Assembly: GCF_010671925.1 (NCBI RefSeq)
Contig: NZ_JAAHIH010000004.1
Span: forward strand, 487,501-551,500
Reading direction: 5' to 3'
Length of the DNA: 64,000 nt
DNA from: Moorena sp. SIOASIH
GTDB lineage: Bacteria; Cyanobacteriota; Cyanobacteriia; Cyanobacteriales; Coleofasciculaceae
Shown: in pieces, positions 24,537 through 33,052 of the stretch
How positions within the stretch are numbered: position 1 is the first letter of the stretch
How the letters are laid out: the number at the start of each line of letters is the position of its first letter
Translations under genes and position numbers: made by a program
The notes under the pieces: generated by a model
Told to the model about the DNA's origin: nothing
Databases searched by the model: none
Seen by the model: the letters and a program-made list of their open reading frames with translations, nothing else

Positions 24537-25970
24537 TTATGGGTGGGGATTCGTGCGCTTAAAAGTAGCTAGACTCCTAAGCGTCCCCAGGACAATCGGC
24601 GTTCTCGATGTGCCGTTAGAACTTTTGCTATCGAACACCCTAGAGAAATGCCTATCTCCTACAATTACGGAATACCAGTATCTGGCCCCGATATTATAAC
24701 TAGCATTTAGATCGGCATGATACCGTTTTCCTGTAGAAAATTTGGCAAGTGAATAATTGATTTTACTTCTCAATACTTTACCGCTACCATCGAAAGCTAC
24801 CGCACTGGTGTATTTAGGGTTAATTGTTTGAACAACCCCACCTACTTCCGTCCACTTATCGTTAATAAGCTCGCAGATTTTGCTATGGCACCATAAATGA
24901 AACTTCTGTTTCATCAATGACCCTTTCTTACCTGCTTTAGCTTTCCAGCCAGAGAGATTTTCTAATACGATTACTTTTACTCCATGTAACAAGGCAAATT
25001 TAACAATCTCTCTGGCTACCGTTCTGCCAATCTCCAAATTTAGATTAGAAGACTTGCGATAAAGACCTTTACAGAAACCTCTTGGTAATTTTTTCCCGGT
25101 TATGTTACTGGTTTGTTTTGCCTTTTTGGCAATTTTCATTCTCCGTCTATTGCGACAGTCTATGTCTCTGGCGGGATTGATAAATTTTCTCGCCTTTACA
25201 GTACCATCGCGACCTACGATAGCTGCTACAGCAGCGTTATTGATTCCTAAATCTACACTACATATATATTCTGCCTCCTGCCTCGACCCTTGCTTTACCT
25301 CGACTGGCATGGATAGTTGACACTTCTTCAAGTCGATTACAAGAGCAGGCGAACACAGTTGATTTCCTTTTGTTAAATGTCTATTACCTCCATGTTTCTT
25401 GACTTTTATCTTTTTTAGCCAGACCCAATCAGTTCCATCCCAGACCTTTATGTCTACTGTGGCATAGTTCACCCCATATTTAATTTGCTGACCTTGATAT
25501 AAAGCTGGATAGCTTTTGCACATAGCCGTTAAACGAGGGGGTCTAGCCTGACGATGTTTTCTAATGCCTGACTGCCACTCTCTATAACGAGTCTGAAAGC
25601 TAGAAACGATCCCAATAGCGTCAGCTATAGCTGCTCTTCTTAAATAACTAGGAAACTTTCTAAAAGAAGGATTTTTGTCTAATACTTTTTGATAATAGTT
25701 ATGTTTAGGAGCTGGATTTTTTGCTGTGGCATGAATCATTTTCTCCACAGCATTTATCCGTTCTGTAGAAGACAGAGTAGCTAGTTTAGCCCATTGAGCG
25801 TTGAAAATGAGAACTAGAGGCGTTAGGAAGGCACGGTACTCATTGACAGTTAGTTGCATCTGGTGCTTTTGTTCTTGTGTTGCCACCAGGCTCCAAACGT
25901 CCGTCCGCATCAGGTCAGCCTCCTTTTTCTTTTTCTTTTTAGTTCTCCTGTTACTTCTTTTTTTGCTCAT
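24537..25970 (-). CDS. tnpB: TnpB-family RNA-guided nuclease of an IS200/IS605 element
   Basis: TnpB proteins are RNA-guided RuvC nucleases carried by IS200/IS605 elements. The 477-residue protein starts with a Lys-rich stretch and keeps the three RuvC acids: Asp in SVDLGINNAAV, Glu in VIVLENLSGWK and Asp in YHADLNASYNIGAR. The usual zinc-ribbon cysteine pairs between the Glu and the last Asp are absent. The segment reads PKYTSAVAFDGSGKVLRSK with no Cys. The gene ends inside the end hairpin of the element. The guide RNA would be expected to overlap the 3' end of tnpB and the adjacent element end, but no boundary is assigned. The frame is intact, so it may be active. Confidence 0.88.
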   Translation of the reverse strand: MSKKRSNRRTKKKKKKEADLMRTDVWSLVATQEQKHQMQLTVNEYRAFLTPLVLIFNAQWAKLATLSSTERINAVEKMIHATAKNPAPKHNYYQKVLDKNPSFRKFPSYLRRAAIADAIGIVSSFQTRYREWQSGIRKHRQARPPRLTAMCKSYPALYQGQQIKYGVNYATVDIKVWDGTDWVWLKKIKVKKHGGNRHLTKGNQLCSPALVIDLKKCQLSMPVEVKQGSRQEAEYICSVDLGINNAAVAAIVGRDGTVKARKFINPARDIDCRNRRRMKIAKKAKQTSNITGKKLPRGFCKGLYRKSSNLNLEIGRTVAREIVKFALLHGVKVIVLENLSGWKAKAGKKGSLMKQKFHLWCHSKICELINDKWTEVGGVVQTINPKYTSAVAFDGSGKVLRSKINYSLAKFSTGKRYHADLNASYNIGARYWYSVIVGDRHFSRVFDSKSSNGTSRTPIVLGTLRSLATFKRTNPHP

Positions 25971-26079
25971 GGGCTTGGGTTTAACGAACCGTCTACACTT
26001 GGTCTACCAGTTATAATCTTAGTTGTCAAGACGGTTAAGAAAATTTTTCTATGCTACCGCTAAAAACCCTCAGCAACAG

Positions 26080-26385
26080 TGCGTTTCGGCTTATATATCA
26101 CTTTAATCAGAATCGAGCTTATACTCAAACAACTTCTTGGGAAGTGGGAGTGCGATCTAGTAGAGTTTGGAGGTGAAGCTGACCATGTACATATTCTCTT
26201 TGAAGCACACCCGTCAGTAGGATTGTCGAAGCTAGTTAATAATGTAAAGACGGTTACAACTCCAATGGCTACGCTCCAAGTTCGCGGAGCATTTATCTAA
26301 GTTCTATTGGGGATCATTACCTCAATTCTGGTCTGGCAGTTATGCAATCATTAGTGTAGGAACACAAGGGCCTATGACCGTTTGA
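26080..26385 (+). pseudogene. Degenerate IS200-type tnpA (Y1 transposase)
   Basis: Fragments of the small Y1 transposase are recognisable in different frames. An N-terminal AFRLIYHFN piece (about 26078) comes first, followed by LLGKWECDLVEFGGEADHVHILFEAHP, given here in part, with the HUH-like HVH pair, and LSKLVNNVKTV. After a frame change comes KFAEHLSKFYWGSLPQFWSG and a stop at 26383-26385. The frame change coincides with a GGCTACGCTCCAAGTTCGCG repeat (about 26265-26290). The catalytic protein cannot be made, so movement would need another tnpA. Confidence 0.8.
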
Positions 26386-26622
26386 TTGCTGATTGAGTAC
26401 GTAAAAAACCAAGAGACCCCTGAATAAGGACGCTGCGCGATGTTTGTTGGTTTCGCTTACCCCACCCAAATCATAGATTATGGGTGAGGACTGCGCGAAA
26501 CATTTTGTTCAACGGAACAATACCATACCATAATCAGCTCCTGCTCTTCCCCCTCCCCCGATGGATTTCACTAGCTTTGAGGTGATTCGCCAACATTATG
26601 ATCTCATTAGCTAGTGCAGGAA
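26386..26622. other. Spacer between the IS and the first exoprotein gene
   Basis: It contains the right hairpin of the IS (26460-26489). At 26561-26613 there is a plus-strand string reading MDFTSFEVIRQHYDLIS then stop. Variants of this string lie beyond the stop of each of the four exoprotein genes and, inverted, at 51744-51773. No terminator with a clear U-run was found for the exoprotein gene. Confidence 0.5.
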
Positions 26623-29529
26623 TTATTCTACACACTCCCGACTCAAAACTAGCCGTCCATCTGCCAGTCGATATACCTGTTGAGGTTCTACAATCGGATC
26701 ACCAATTTGCCAAGGGCGATCCGCTTGGGTGCTCCGGCTAGAGCTACCATCACTGGGTATGGTGCGCACTGTGCCAGTGGCAAAGGGTGAAATCTTACCA
26801 CTTCCTGGAGCAGTGGGTTTTCCACCGCTGCCAGTAATGATCAAGCTACCTGGTTGCTTCCGACTGCGCAAAATGCAGCTATTGGACAGCAAAGTAGTGG
26901 TGTCAATCTGATTAACTGGTAAGAAGGTCAGGCTGTTTTCGATCAGGCTGGCGTCGATAGTGGTGCCAATCCGTCCTCCATCAAAAACTAGTAACAGTTG
27001 TGTATTAATCTTCAAAAAACCCCCCTTTCTGGTTGAGTCTTTGAAAGGTTCGGCAAATATACCGCTGCGAAACTTACCATCGGCGGATTTACCAATGACT
27101 TGCACCAGTTCCGAGGCATTGATGGTCAAAATTCCCCCATCTCCTTCTGCAAAGGTAATGGCGTCAACCTGTGCTCCATCCTCCACCAGTAAACTTTGTG
27201 TATTAATCTTCAAGGAATCTGCATCTCCTGTTGAGTCTGGATTAGCTAGGGCGAATATAGCGCTGGGAAAGTTACCATCGGCGGAGACACCAATAACTTG
27301 CACCGATTCTTTAGCATTGATGGTCAAAGAACCCCCATCTCCTTCTGCAAAGGTAATGGCGTTAACATGTGCTCCATCCTCCACCAGTAAACTTTGTGTA
27401 TTAATCATCAAGTTACCCCCATCTCCGGTTGAGTCTGGATCAACTTGGGTAGTTATCAGGCTGGGAAACGTATTCTCGCCGGAGACACCAATACCAATGA
27501 CTTTCACCGATTCTTTGGCATTGATGGTCAAAGAACCTGGATCTCCTTTTCCAAAGGTACCGGTACCAACCAATCCTCCATCCTTAAGCAGTAAACTTTG
27601 TGTATTAATCATCAAGTTACCCCCATCTCCGGTTGAGTCTGGATCAACTTGGGTAGTTATCAGGCTGGGAAACGTATTCTCGCCGGAGACACCAATACCA
27701 ATGACTTTCACCGATTCTGATCCATTGATGGTCACATTACCTGCATCTCCTTTTCCCAAGGTACGGCTACCAACCACTCCTCCATCCTTAAGCAGTAAAC
27801 TTTGTGTCTTAATGCTTACCGAACCCGCATCTCCTTCTGCCAAGGTACGGGTACCAACTGCTGCTCCATCTCTGACAGTAACCGACTCAGCCTCAATGGT
27901 AATTTCACCCCCATTACCTGAACCAGAAGTACCACTTGTGACGAGAAAGCGATCGCTCAACAAAATCTCCTGGTTTGCCAGCAGCTTGATTTGACCCCCC
28001 TCCCCAGGACCAGAAGTATCAGCTAAAATGAAGCTCTCATTATCAATATTAGTACCAGTGAGGATGATATCAACACCCGAGTCAATAGTATTAGTACCAA
28101 TGAGCATGATATCTTGACCAGAGTCAATAATCACATCCCCGGCATTTCCGACTTCATTACTGGTATCAATTGTGTTTACTTCAATCGAACCAGTCACAGC
28201 GGAATTGGATTCGTATTGGTTGGTGAGGAACACCTGACCATTGGGCGGCTCAATCATTATGTCGCCAATCTTAATATTTGCCGTGGTCGGAGCCTCCGAA
28301 AACTCCAGTTGATTAGGGGTGGGATTGCCAGTAATGCCGATCGGGTTACCGATATATTTGGTGCCAGCCCTAATATCTAGGGTGGGGCGAGTACTACCAT
28401 CTATTGATATGGTGGTGCCATTGGATAGGGTGACGGTTTCCTGAATATTATTGGTGGGATCAGAACCTGTAATCTTGACATTATCAACCGTTACCGAACC
28501 ACCGGCGAAAATGTGTAGGGACGCACCTTCATAATTCTTAAAACTGACATCCCCCGCTGAGCGAATAATCGGGTCATGGGGACTTGACAAATTCCCTAAA
28601 GTTCCATCTATTTCCTCAATCGAAAAATTTCCTCCACTCCAATAGTGGGCATCCCCTCTAATTGGGTTACTGGAACGCAACACCATATCCCCTAGTGAAA
28701 ACAACCCACTCTCGGGATGATTTAAAGCCAATATATCTATGGTTTGGTTACCCATTACCAATAGTTTTCCCCCAGCTGCTGCTACAAAAGGTAGCGCTAT
28801 ACTATCGCGCCCCTTCAGGGTTTCCATGGCCAATAGGGTCAAATTCCCCCCAGCTGATAGCCGACCCTGTAAATCTAGATTTAATCCAGAAAGGGTTAAA
28901 TCCTTCCCCACTGCCAAGGTGCCAGTATTGATAATATTCCCTGGCACCGAGCCGACCTGATTAAAAAACAATGCTCCGGGATTAATCGTTAGTAAACGGC
29001 TACTTTCTGGTTCAGTGGCACTAAAATATCCATCTTCACCCCATGCGTACGCATTCGCGGTACTTCCTACAAATGAACCCTGCACATCCAAGCTGGCGTT
29101 CGACCCAAATATAATTCCATTGGGATTGAGCAAAAACAGGTTAGCTGGGCCATCTACTCCCAAGGTTCCTTGAATATCGCTTGGATTCATTCCGGTCACC
29201 CGCGACAGGATATTCTCAATTCCAGCTGGATTAGCTAAATAAACCCGCAACCCCTCTTCGACATTGAATTGATCAAAACTGTGGAATAGATTTACTCCCC
29301 GTTGAACTCCCCCTTCAATCAATGCTGCTGGCAATCCCTTTACAGAAGCGTCAGGAATCACAACCGAACCATTAGCTCCCAAGGTATCATCTGGTATGAT
29401 ATTGCTCTGAGCATGGGCTTGATTGCTAGTTGATGGGATTAACAGTGACAGTGTTAATGAACTTGTCATTGCTACTGTATTTACCCACCCCAATTGCGAG
29501 CACCGACTCCGCGTAGTTTGCTTGATCAC
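26623..29529 (-). CDS. Filamentous haemagglutinin-type exoprotein 1 (TpsA)
   Basis: TpsA proteins are secreted beta-helical adhesins or toxins exported by a TpsB partner. The start is GTG at 29529 with AAGGA upstream. The protein has 968 residues: a signal peptide (cleavage likely after AHA, residue 40), then the TPS secretion domain (about 42-310) with the signature NPNGIIFG at 135-142. A long beta-helix follows, whose C-terminal half repeats a roughly 69-residue unit (GDGGSLTINAKESVQVIG...NTQSLLVEDGAQV). Two neighbouring units are nearly identical in DNA. The end RLADGRLVLSRECVE is shared by all four paralogues. There is no visible catalytic toxin domain, so a surface structural role is likeliest. 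Confidence 0.9.
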   Translation of the reverse strand: MIKQTTRSRCSQLGWVNTVAMTSSLTLSLLIPSTSNQAHAQSNIIPDDTLGANGSVVIPDASVKGLPAALIEGGVQRGVNLFHSFDQFNVEEGLRVYLANPAGIENILSRVTGMNPSDIQGTLGVDGPANLFLLNPNGIIFGSNASLDVQGSFVGSTANAYAWGEDGYFSATEPESSRLLTINPGALFFNQVGSVPGNIINTGTLAVGKDLTLSGLNLDLQGRLSAGGNLTLLAMETLKGRDSIALPFVAAAGGKLLVMGNQTIDILALNHPESGLFSLGDMVLRSSNPIRGDAHYWSGGNFSIEEIDGTLGNLSSPHDPIIRSAGDVSFKNYEGASLHIFAGGSVTVDNVKITGSDPTNNIQETVTLSNGTTISIDGSTRPTLDIRAGTKYIGNPIGITGNPTPNQLEFSEAPTTANIKIGDIMIEPPNGQVFLTNQYESNSAVTGSIEVNTIDTSNEVGNAGDVIIDSGQDIMLIGTNTIDSGVDIILTGTNIDNESFILADTSGPGEGGQIKLLANQEILLSDRFLVTSGTSGSGNGGEITIEAESVTVRDGAAVGTRTLAEGDAGSVSIKTQSLLLKDGGVVGSRTLGKGDAGNVTINGSESVKVIGIGVSGENTFPSLITTQVDPDSTGDGGNLMINTQSLLLKDGGLVGTGTFGKGDPGSLTINAKESVKVIGIGVSGENTFPSLITTQVDPDSTGDGGNLMINTQSLLVEDGAHVNAITFAEGDGGSLTINAKESVQVIGVSADGNFPSAIFALANPDSTGDADSLKINTQSLLVEDGAQVDAITFAEGDGGILTINASELVQVIGKSADGKFRSGIFAEPFKDSTRKGGFLKINTQLLLVFDGGRIGTTIDASLIENSLTFLPVNQIDTTTLLSNSCILRSRKQPGSLIITGSGGKPTAPGSGKISPFATGTVRTIPSDGSSSRSTQADRPWQIGDPIVEPQQVYRLADGRLVLSRECVE
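27405..27725 (-). repeat. Near-identical 207-bp units in exoprotein 1
   Basis: The strings at about 27408-27520 and 27615-27727 (including CTCGCCGGAGACACCAATAC) are identical over more than 100 bp at a spacing of about 207 bp, which is 69 codons. This marks a very recent in-frame duplication of one beta-helix unit. Confidence 0.8.
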
Positions 29530-29821
29530 AGCACCGATTCCTTAACAACTAAGTAATAATTTTGTGGCTGTAATTATTATCTATCAAACGGCTTACCAAT
29601 CTGGCTTAATGTTACTTTTTGTTGTAAAACTTAATTACCAAAATCAGCACAAATAATTCCCATTATCTGCCAAAATTATTGCCTAAAAATGCCATCTAGC
29701 CTTTTAATTTTAGGTGTGAAACATTGATGGATTGTCAAGGGGAATAGGTAACTTCGGAAGAAGCAGTAATATAGAAAAACCCAAGCTTTGAGGTGATTCG
29801 CGAAGAGTATGATCTCATTAG

Positions 29822-32434
29822 TTAGTGCAGGAATTCTTCTACACACTCCCGACTCAAAACTAGCCGTCCATCTGCCAGTCTATATACCTGTTGAGGTTCT
29901 ACAATCGGATCACCGATTTGCCAAGGGCGATCTGGTTGGGTGCTCGGGCTAGAGCTACCATCACTGGGTATGGTGCGCACTGTGCCAGTGGCAAAGGGTG
30001 AAATGGTACCACTTCCCGGAGCAGTGGGTTTTCCACCGCTGCCAGTAATGATGAAGCTACCTGGTTGCTCCCGACTACGAAAAATGCAGCTATTGGAGAG
30101 CAAAGTAGTGGTGTCAATCTGATTGTCTGGTAAGAAGGTCAGGCTGTTTTCGATGATGCTGGCGTCGATAGTGGTGCCAATCCGTCCTCCATCGAAAACC
30201 AGTAACAGTTGTGTATTAATCTCCAAGGAACCCCCCTTTCCGGTTGAGTCTTTGAAAGCTTGGTCAAATATACCGCTGGGAAACTTACCATCGGGGGATT
30301 GACCAATGACTTGCACCGATTCCGAGGCATTGATGGTCACATTACCTGCATCTCCTTGTCCAAAGGTAACGGCGTTAACCTGTGCTCCATCCTTAAGCAA
30401 TAACTGTTGTGTATTAATAATCAAGTTACCCCCATCTCCGGTTGAGTCTGGATTAGCTTGGGCAAATATACCGCTGCCAATCTTACCATCGGCGGAGAAA
30501 CCAATGACTTCGACTAATTTCGAGGCATTGATAGTCACATTACCTGCATCTCCTTCTGCAAAGGTAGTGGCGCTAACCTGTGCTCCATCCTTAACCAGTA
30601 AACTTTGTGTATTAATCGTCAAGTCACCCCCATCTCCTATTGAGTCTGGATCAGCTTGGGTAGTTATGAGGCTGGGAAACCTATTCTCGCCGGAGACAGC
30701 AATACCCATGACTTGCACCGATTCTGAGGCATTGATAGTCACATCACCTGCATCTCCTTCTCCCAAGGTACGGGCAGCAACCACTCCTCCATCTCTGACA
30801 GTAACTGACTCAGCCTCAATGGTAATTTCACCGCCATTACCTGAACCAGATGTATCACTGGTAGTATCACTTGTGACGAGAAAGCGATCGCTTAACAAAA
30901 TCTCCTGGTTTGCCACCAGCTTGATTTGACCCCCCTGCCCAGGACCAGAAGTATCAGCGAAAATGAAGCCCTGATTATCAGTCAAGCTATTAGTACCAAT
31001 GAGGATGATGTCTTTACCCGAGTCAATAATCACATCCCCGGCATTTTCTACTGTATTGCTGGTATTAATTGTGGTTACCTCAATTGAACCAGTCACAGCG
31101 GAATTGGGTTGGTATTGATTGGTCAGAAACACTTGACCATTGGGCGGCTTAATAATTACCTGGCCAATCTTAATAGTTGCCATGGTCGGAGGAGCCTTCG
31201 ACAACTCCAGTTGATTAAGGGTGGGATTGCCAGTAATGCCGATCGGGTTGATAGCTGTGGTGCCAGCCCTAATATCTAGGGTCGGGCGACTACTACCATC
31301 TATTGATATGGTGGTGTCATCGGATAGGGTGACGGTTTCCTGAATATTATTTGCGGGATCAGAGCCTGTAATCTTGACATTATCAACCGTTACCGAACCA
31401 CCGGCGAAAATGTGTAGGGACGCACCTTCATAATTCTTAAAACTGACATCCCCAGCTGAGCGAATAATCGGGTCATGGGGACTTGACAAATTTCCTAAAG
31501 TTCCATCTATTTCCTCAATCGAAAAATTTCCTCCACTCCAATAGTGGGCATCCCCTGTGATCGGGTTACCAGAACGCAACACCATATCCCCTAGTGAAAA
31601 CAACCCACTCTCGGGATGAGTTAAAGCCAATATATCTATGGTTTGGTTACCCATTAGCAATAGTTTGCCCCCAGCTGCTGCCACAAAAGGTAGGGCTATA
31701 CTATCGCGCCCCTTCAGGGTTTCCATGGCCGATAGGGTCAAATTCCCCCCAGCTGATAGCCGACCCTGTAAATCTAGGTTCAATCCCGACAGGGTTAAAT
31801 CCTTCCCCACTGCCAAGGTGCCAGTATTGATAATATTCCCTGACACCGAGCCGACCTGATTAAAAAACAATGCTCCTGGATTAATGGTTAGTAAACGGCT
31901 ACTTTCCGGAAAGGTGGCACTAAAATACCCATCTTCTCCCCATGCGTACGCACTGGCGGTACTTCCTACAAATGAACCCTGCACATCCAACCTAGCGTTC
32001 GCTCCAAATATAATCCCATTGGGATTGAGCAAAAACAGGTTAGCTGCGCCATCTACTCCCAAGGTTCCTTGAATATCGCTTGGATTCATTCCGGTCACCC
32101 GCGACAGGATATTCTCAATGCCAGCTGGATTAGCCAGATAAACCCGCAACCCCTGACCGACATTGAATTGATCAAAACTGTGAAATAGGTTTACTCCCCG
32201 TTGAACTCCCCCTTCAATCAATGCTGCTGGCAATCCCTTTACAGAAGCGTCAGGAATCACAACTGTTCCATTAGCTCCCAAGGTATCATCTGGTACGATA
32301 TTGCTCTGAGCATGGGCTTGATTACTAGTAGATGGGATTAACAGTGACAGTGTTAGTGAACTTGCCATGCCTACTGTACTTACCAATCCCAGCGAGCACC
32401 GACTCCGCGTAGTTTGCCTAATCACAGCACCCAT
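29822..32434 (-). CDS. Filamentous haemagglutinin-type exoprotein 2 (TpsA)
   Basis: The 870-residue paralogue has the same layout: signal peptide, TPS domain with LFLLNPNGIIFG, beta-helix with fewer C-terminal units, and the end RLADGRLVLSRECVEEFLH. The ATG at 32434 adds three residues before the GTG that aligns with the start of copies 1 and 4, so either may be used. Its first about 500 bp and last about 470 bp are indistinguishable by eye from those of exoprotein 3. It probably uses the same TpsB at 22598-24469. Confidence 0.9.
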   Translation of the reverse strand: MGAVIRQTTRSRCSLGLVSTVGMASSLTLSLLIPSTSNQAHAQSNIVPDDTLGANGTVVIPDASVKGLPAALIEGGVQRGVNLFHSFDQFNVGQGLRVYLANPAGIENILSRVTGMNPSDIQGTLGVDGAANLFLLNPNGIIFGANARLDVQGSFVGSTASAYAWGEDGYFSATFPESSRLLTINPGALFFNQVGSVSGNIINTGTLAVGKDLTLSGLNLDLQGRLSAGGNLTLSAMETLKGRDSIALPFVAAAGGKLLLMGNQTIDILALTHPESGLFSLGDMVLRSGNPITGDAHYWSGGNFSIEEIDGTLGNLSSPHDPIIRSAGDVSFKNYEGASLHIFAGGSVTVDNVKITGSDPANNIQETVTLSDDTTISIDGSSRPTLDIRAGTTAINPIGITGNPTLNQLELSKAPPTMATIKIGQVIIKPPNGQVFLTNQYQPNSAVTGSIEVTTINTSNTVENAGDVIIDSGKDIILIGTNSLTDNQGFIFADTSGPGQGGQIKLVANQEILLSDRFLVTSDTTSDTSGSGNGGEITIEAESVTVRDGGVVAARTLGEGDAGDVTINASESVQVMGIAVSGENRFPSLITTQADPDSIGDGGDLTINTQSLLVKDGAQVSATTFAEGDAGNVTINASKLVEVIGFSADGKIGSGIFAQANPDSTGDGGNLIINTQQLLLKDGAQVNAVTFGQGDAGNVTINASESVQVIGQSPDGKFPSGIFDQAFKDSTGKGGSLEINTQLLLVFDGGRIGTTIDASIIENSLTFLPDNQIDTTTLLSNSCIFRSREQPGSFIITGSGGKPTAPGSGTISPFATGTVRTIPSDGSSSPSTQPDRPWQIGDPIVEPQQVYRLADGRLVLSRECVEEFLH

Positions 32435-33052
32435 CCTTTCACAACTAAGTGATAATTTTGTGGCTTTAATTATTATCTCTCCAACTGGTTACCAATCTTC
32501 TTTGATATTACTTTTTTTTTGTAAAACTTAATGGCACAAATCGGCAAAGTTAATTGCCGAATTCTGAGATAATTATTGCCGAAAAGTGCAATAGATAGGA
32601 TTTTAATTTGAGGTATTAAACATTGATGGATTGTCAACGGTAATAGGGAACTTCGGCATAACCAGTAATCTATAAAAACCCAAGCTTTGAGGTGATTCGC
32701 GAAGAGTATGATCTCATTAGTTAGTGCAGGAATTCTTCTACACACTCCCGACTCAAAACTAGCCGTCCATCTGCCAGTCTATATACCTGTTGAGGTTCTA
32801 CAATCGGATCACCGATTTGCCAAGGGCGATCTGGTTGGGTGCTCGGGCTAGAGCTACCATCACTGGGTATGGTGCGCACTGTGCCAGTGGCAAAGGGTGA
32901 AATGGTACCACTTCCCGGAGCAGTGGGTTTTCCACCGCTGCCAGTAATGATGAAGCTACCTGGTTGCTCCCGACTACGAAAAATGCAGCTATTGGAGAGC
33001 AAAGTAGTGGTGTCAATCTGATTGTCTGGTAAGAAGGTCAGGCTGTTTTCGA
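31928..33052. repeat. 1.1-kb direct repeat, left copy
   Basis: This block contains the 5' end of exoprotein 2, the 286-bp spacer and the 3' end of exoprotein 3. It matches 34503-35627 with no difference noticed by eye, offset 2575 bp. Outside the block the paralogues diverge quickly. This is the footprint of unequal crossing-over or gene conversion. Confidence 0.8.

Larger units (their letters stand above)
24519..26489. mobile_element. IS200/IS605-family element with intact tnpB and degenerate tnpA
   Basis: Similar hairpins of the form CCCACCCAAATC...GATTATGGGTG lie at both ends (24519-24548 and 26460-26489), as expected for the structured ends of this family. Inside are divergent tnpB (minus strand) and a decayed tnpA (plus strand), the IS605 arrangement. 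No target duplication is expected for this mechanism. The element separates tpsB from its four exoprotein genes, so it may uncouple their transcription. Confidence 0.75.

Noticed and set aside
24519..26489. The tnpB gene as a CRISPR type V effector
   Set aside because: No repeat-spacer array is nearby, and divergent tnpA remains plus matching end hairpins show an ordinary IS200/IS605 element.
26960..27994. 344-codon plus-strand frame opposite exoprotein 1, and similar ones opposite the other exoproteins
   Set aside because: Antisense shadows of repetitive in-frame coding DNA. The minus-strand proteins have clear family domains.
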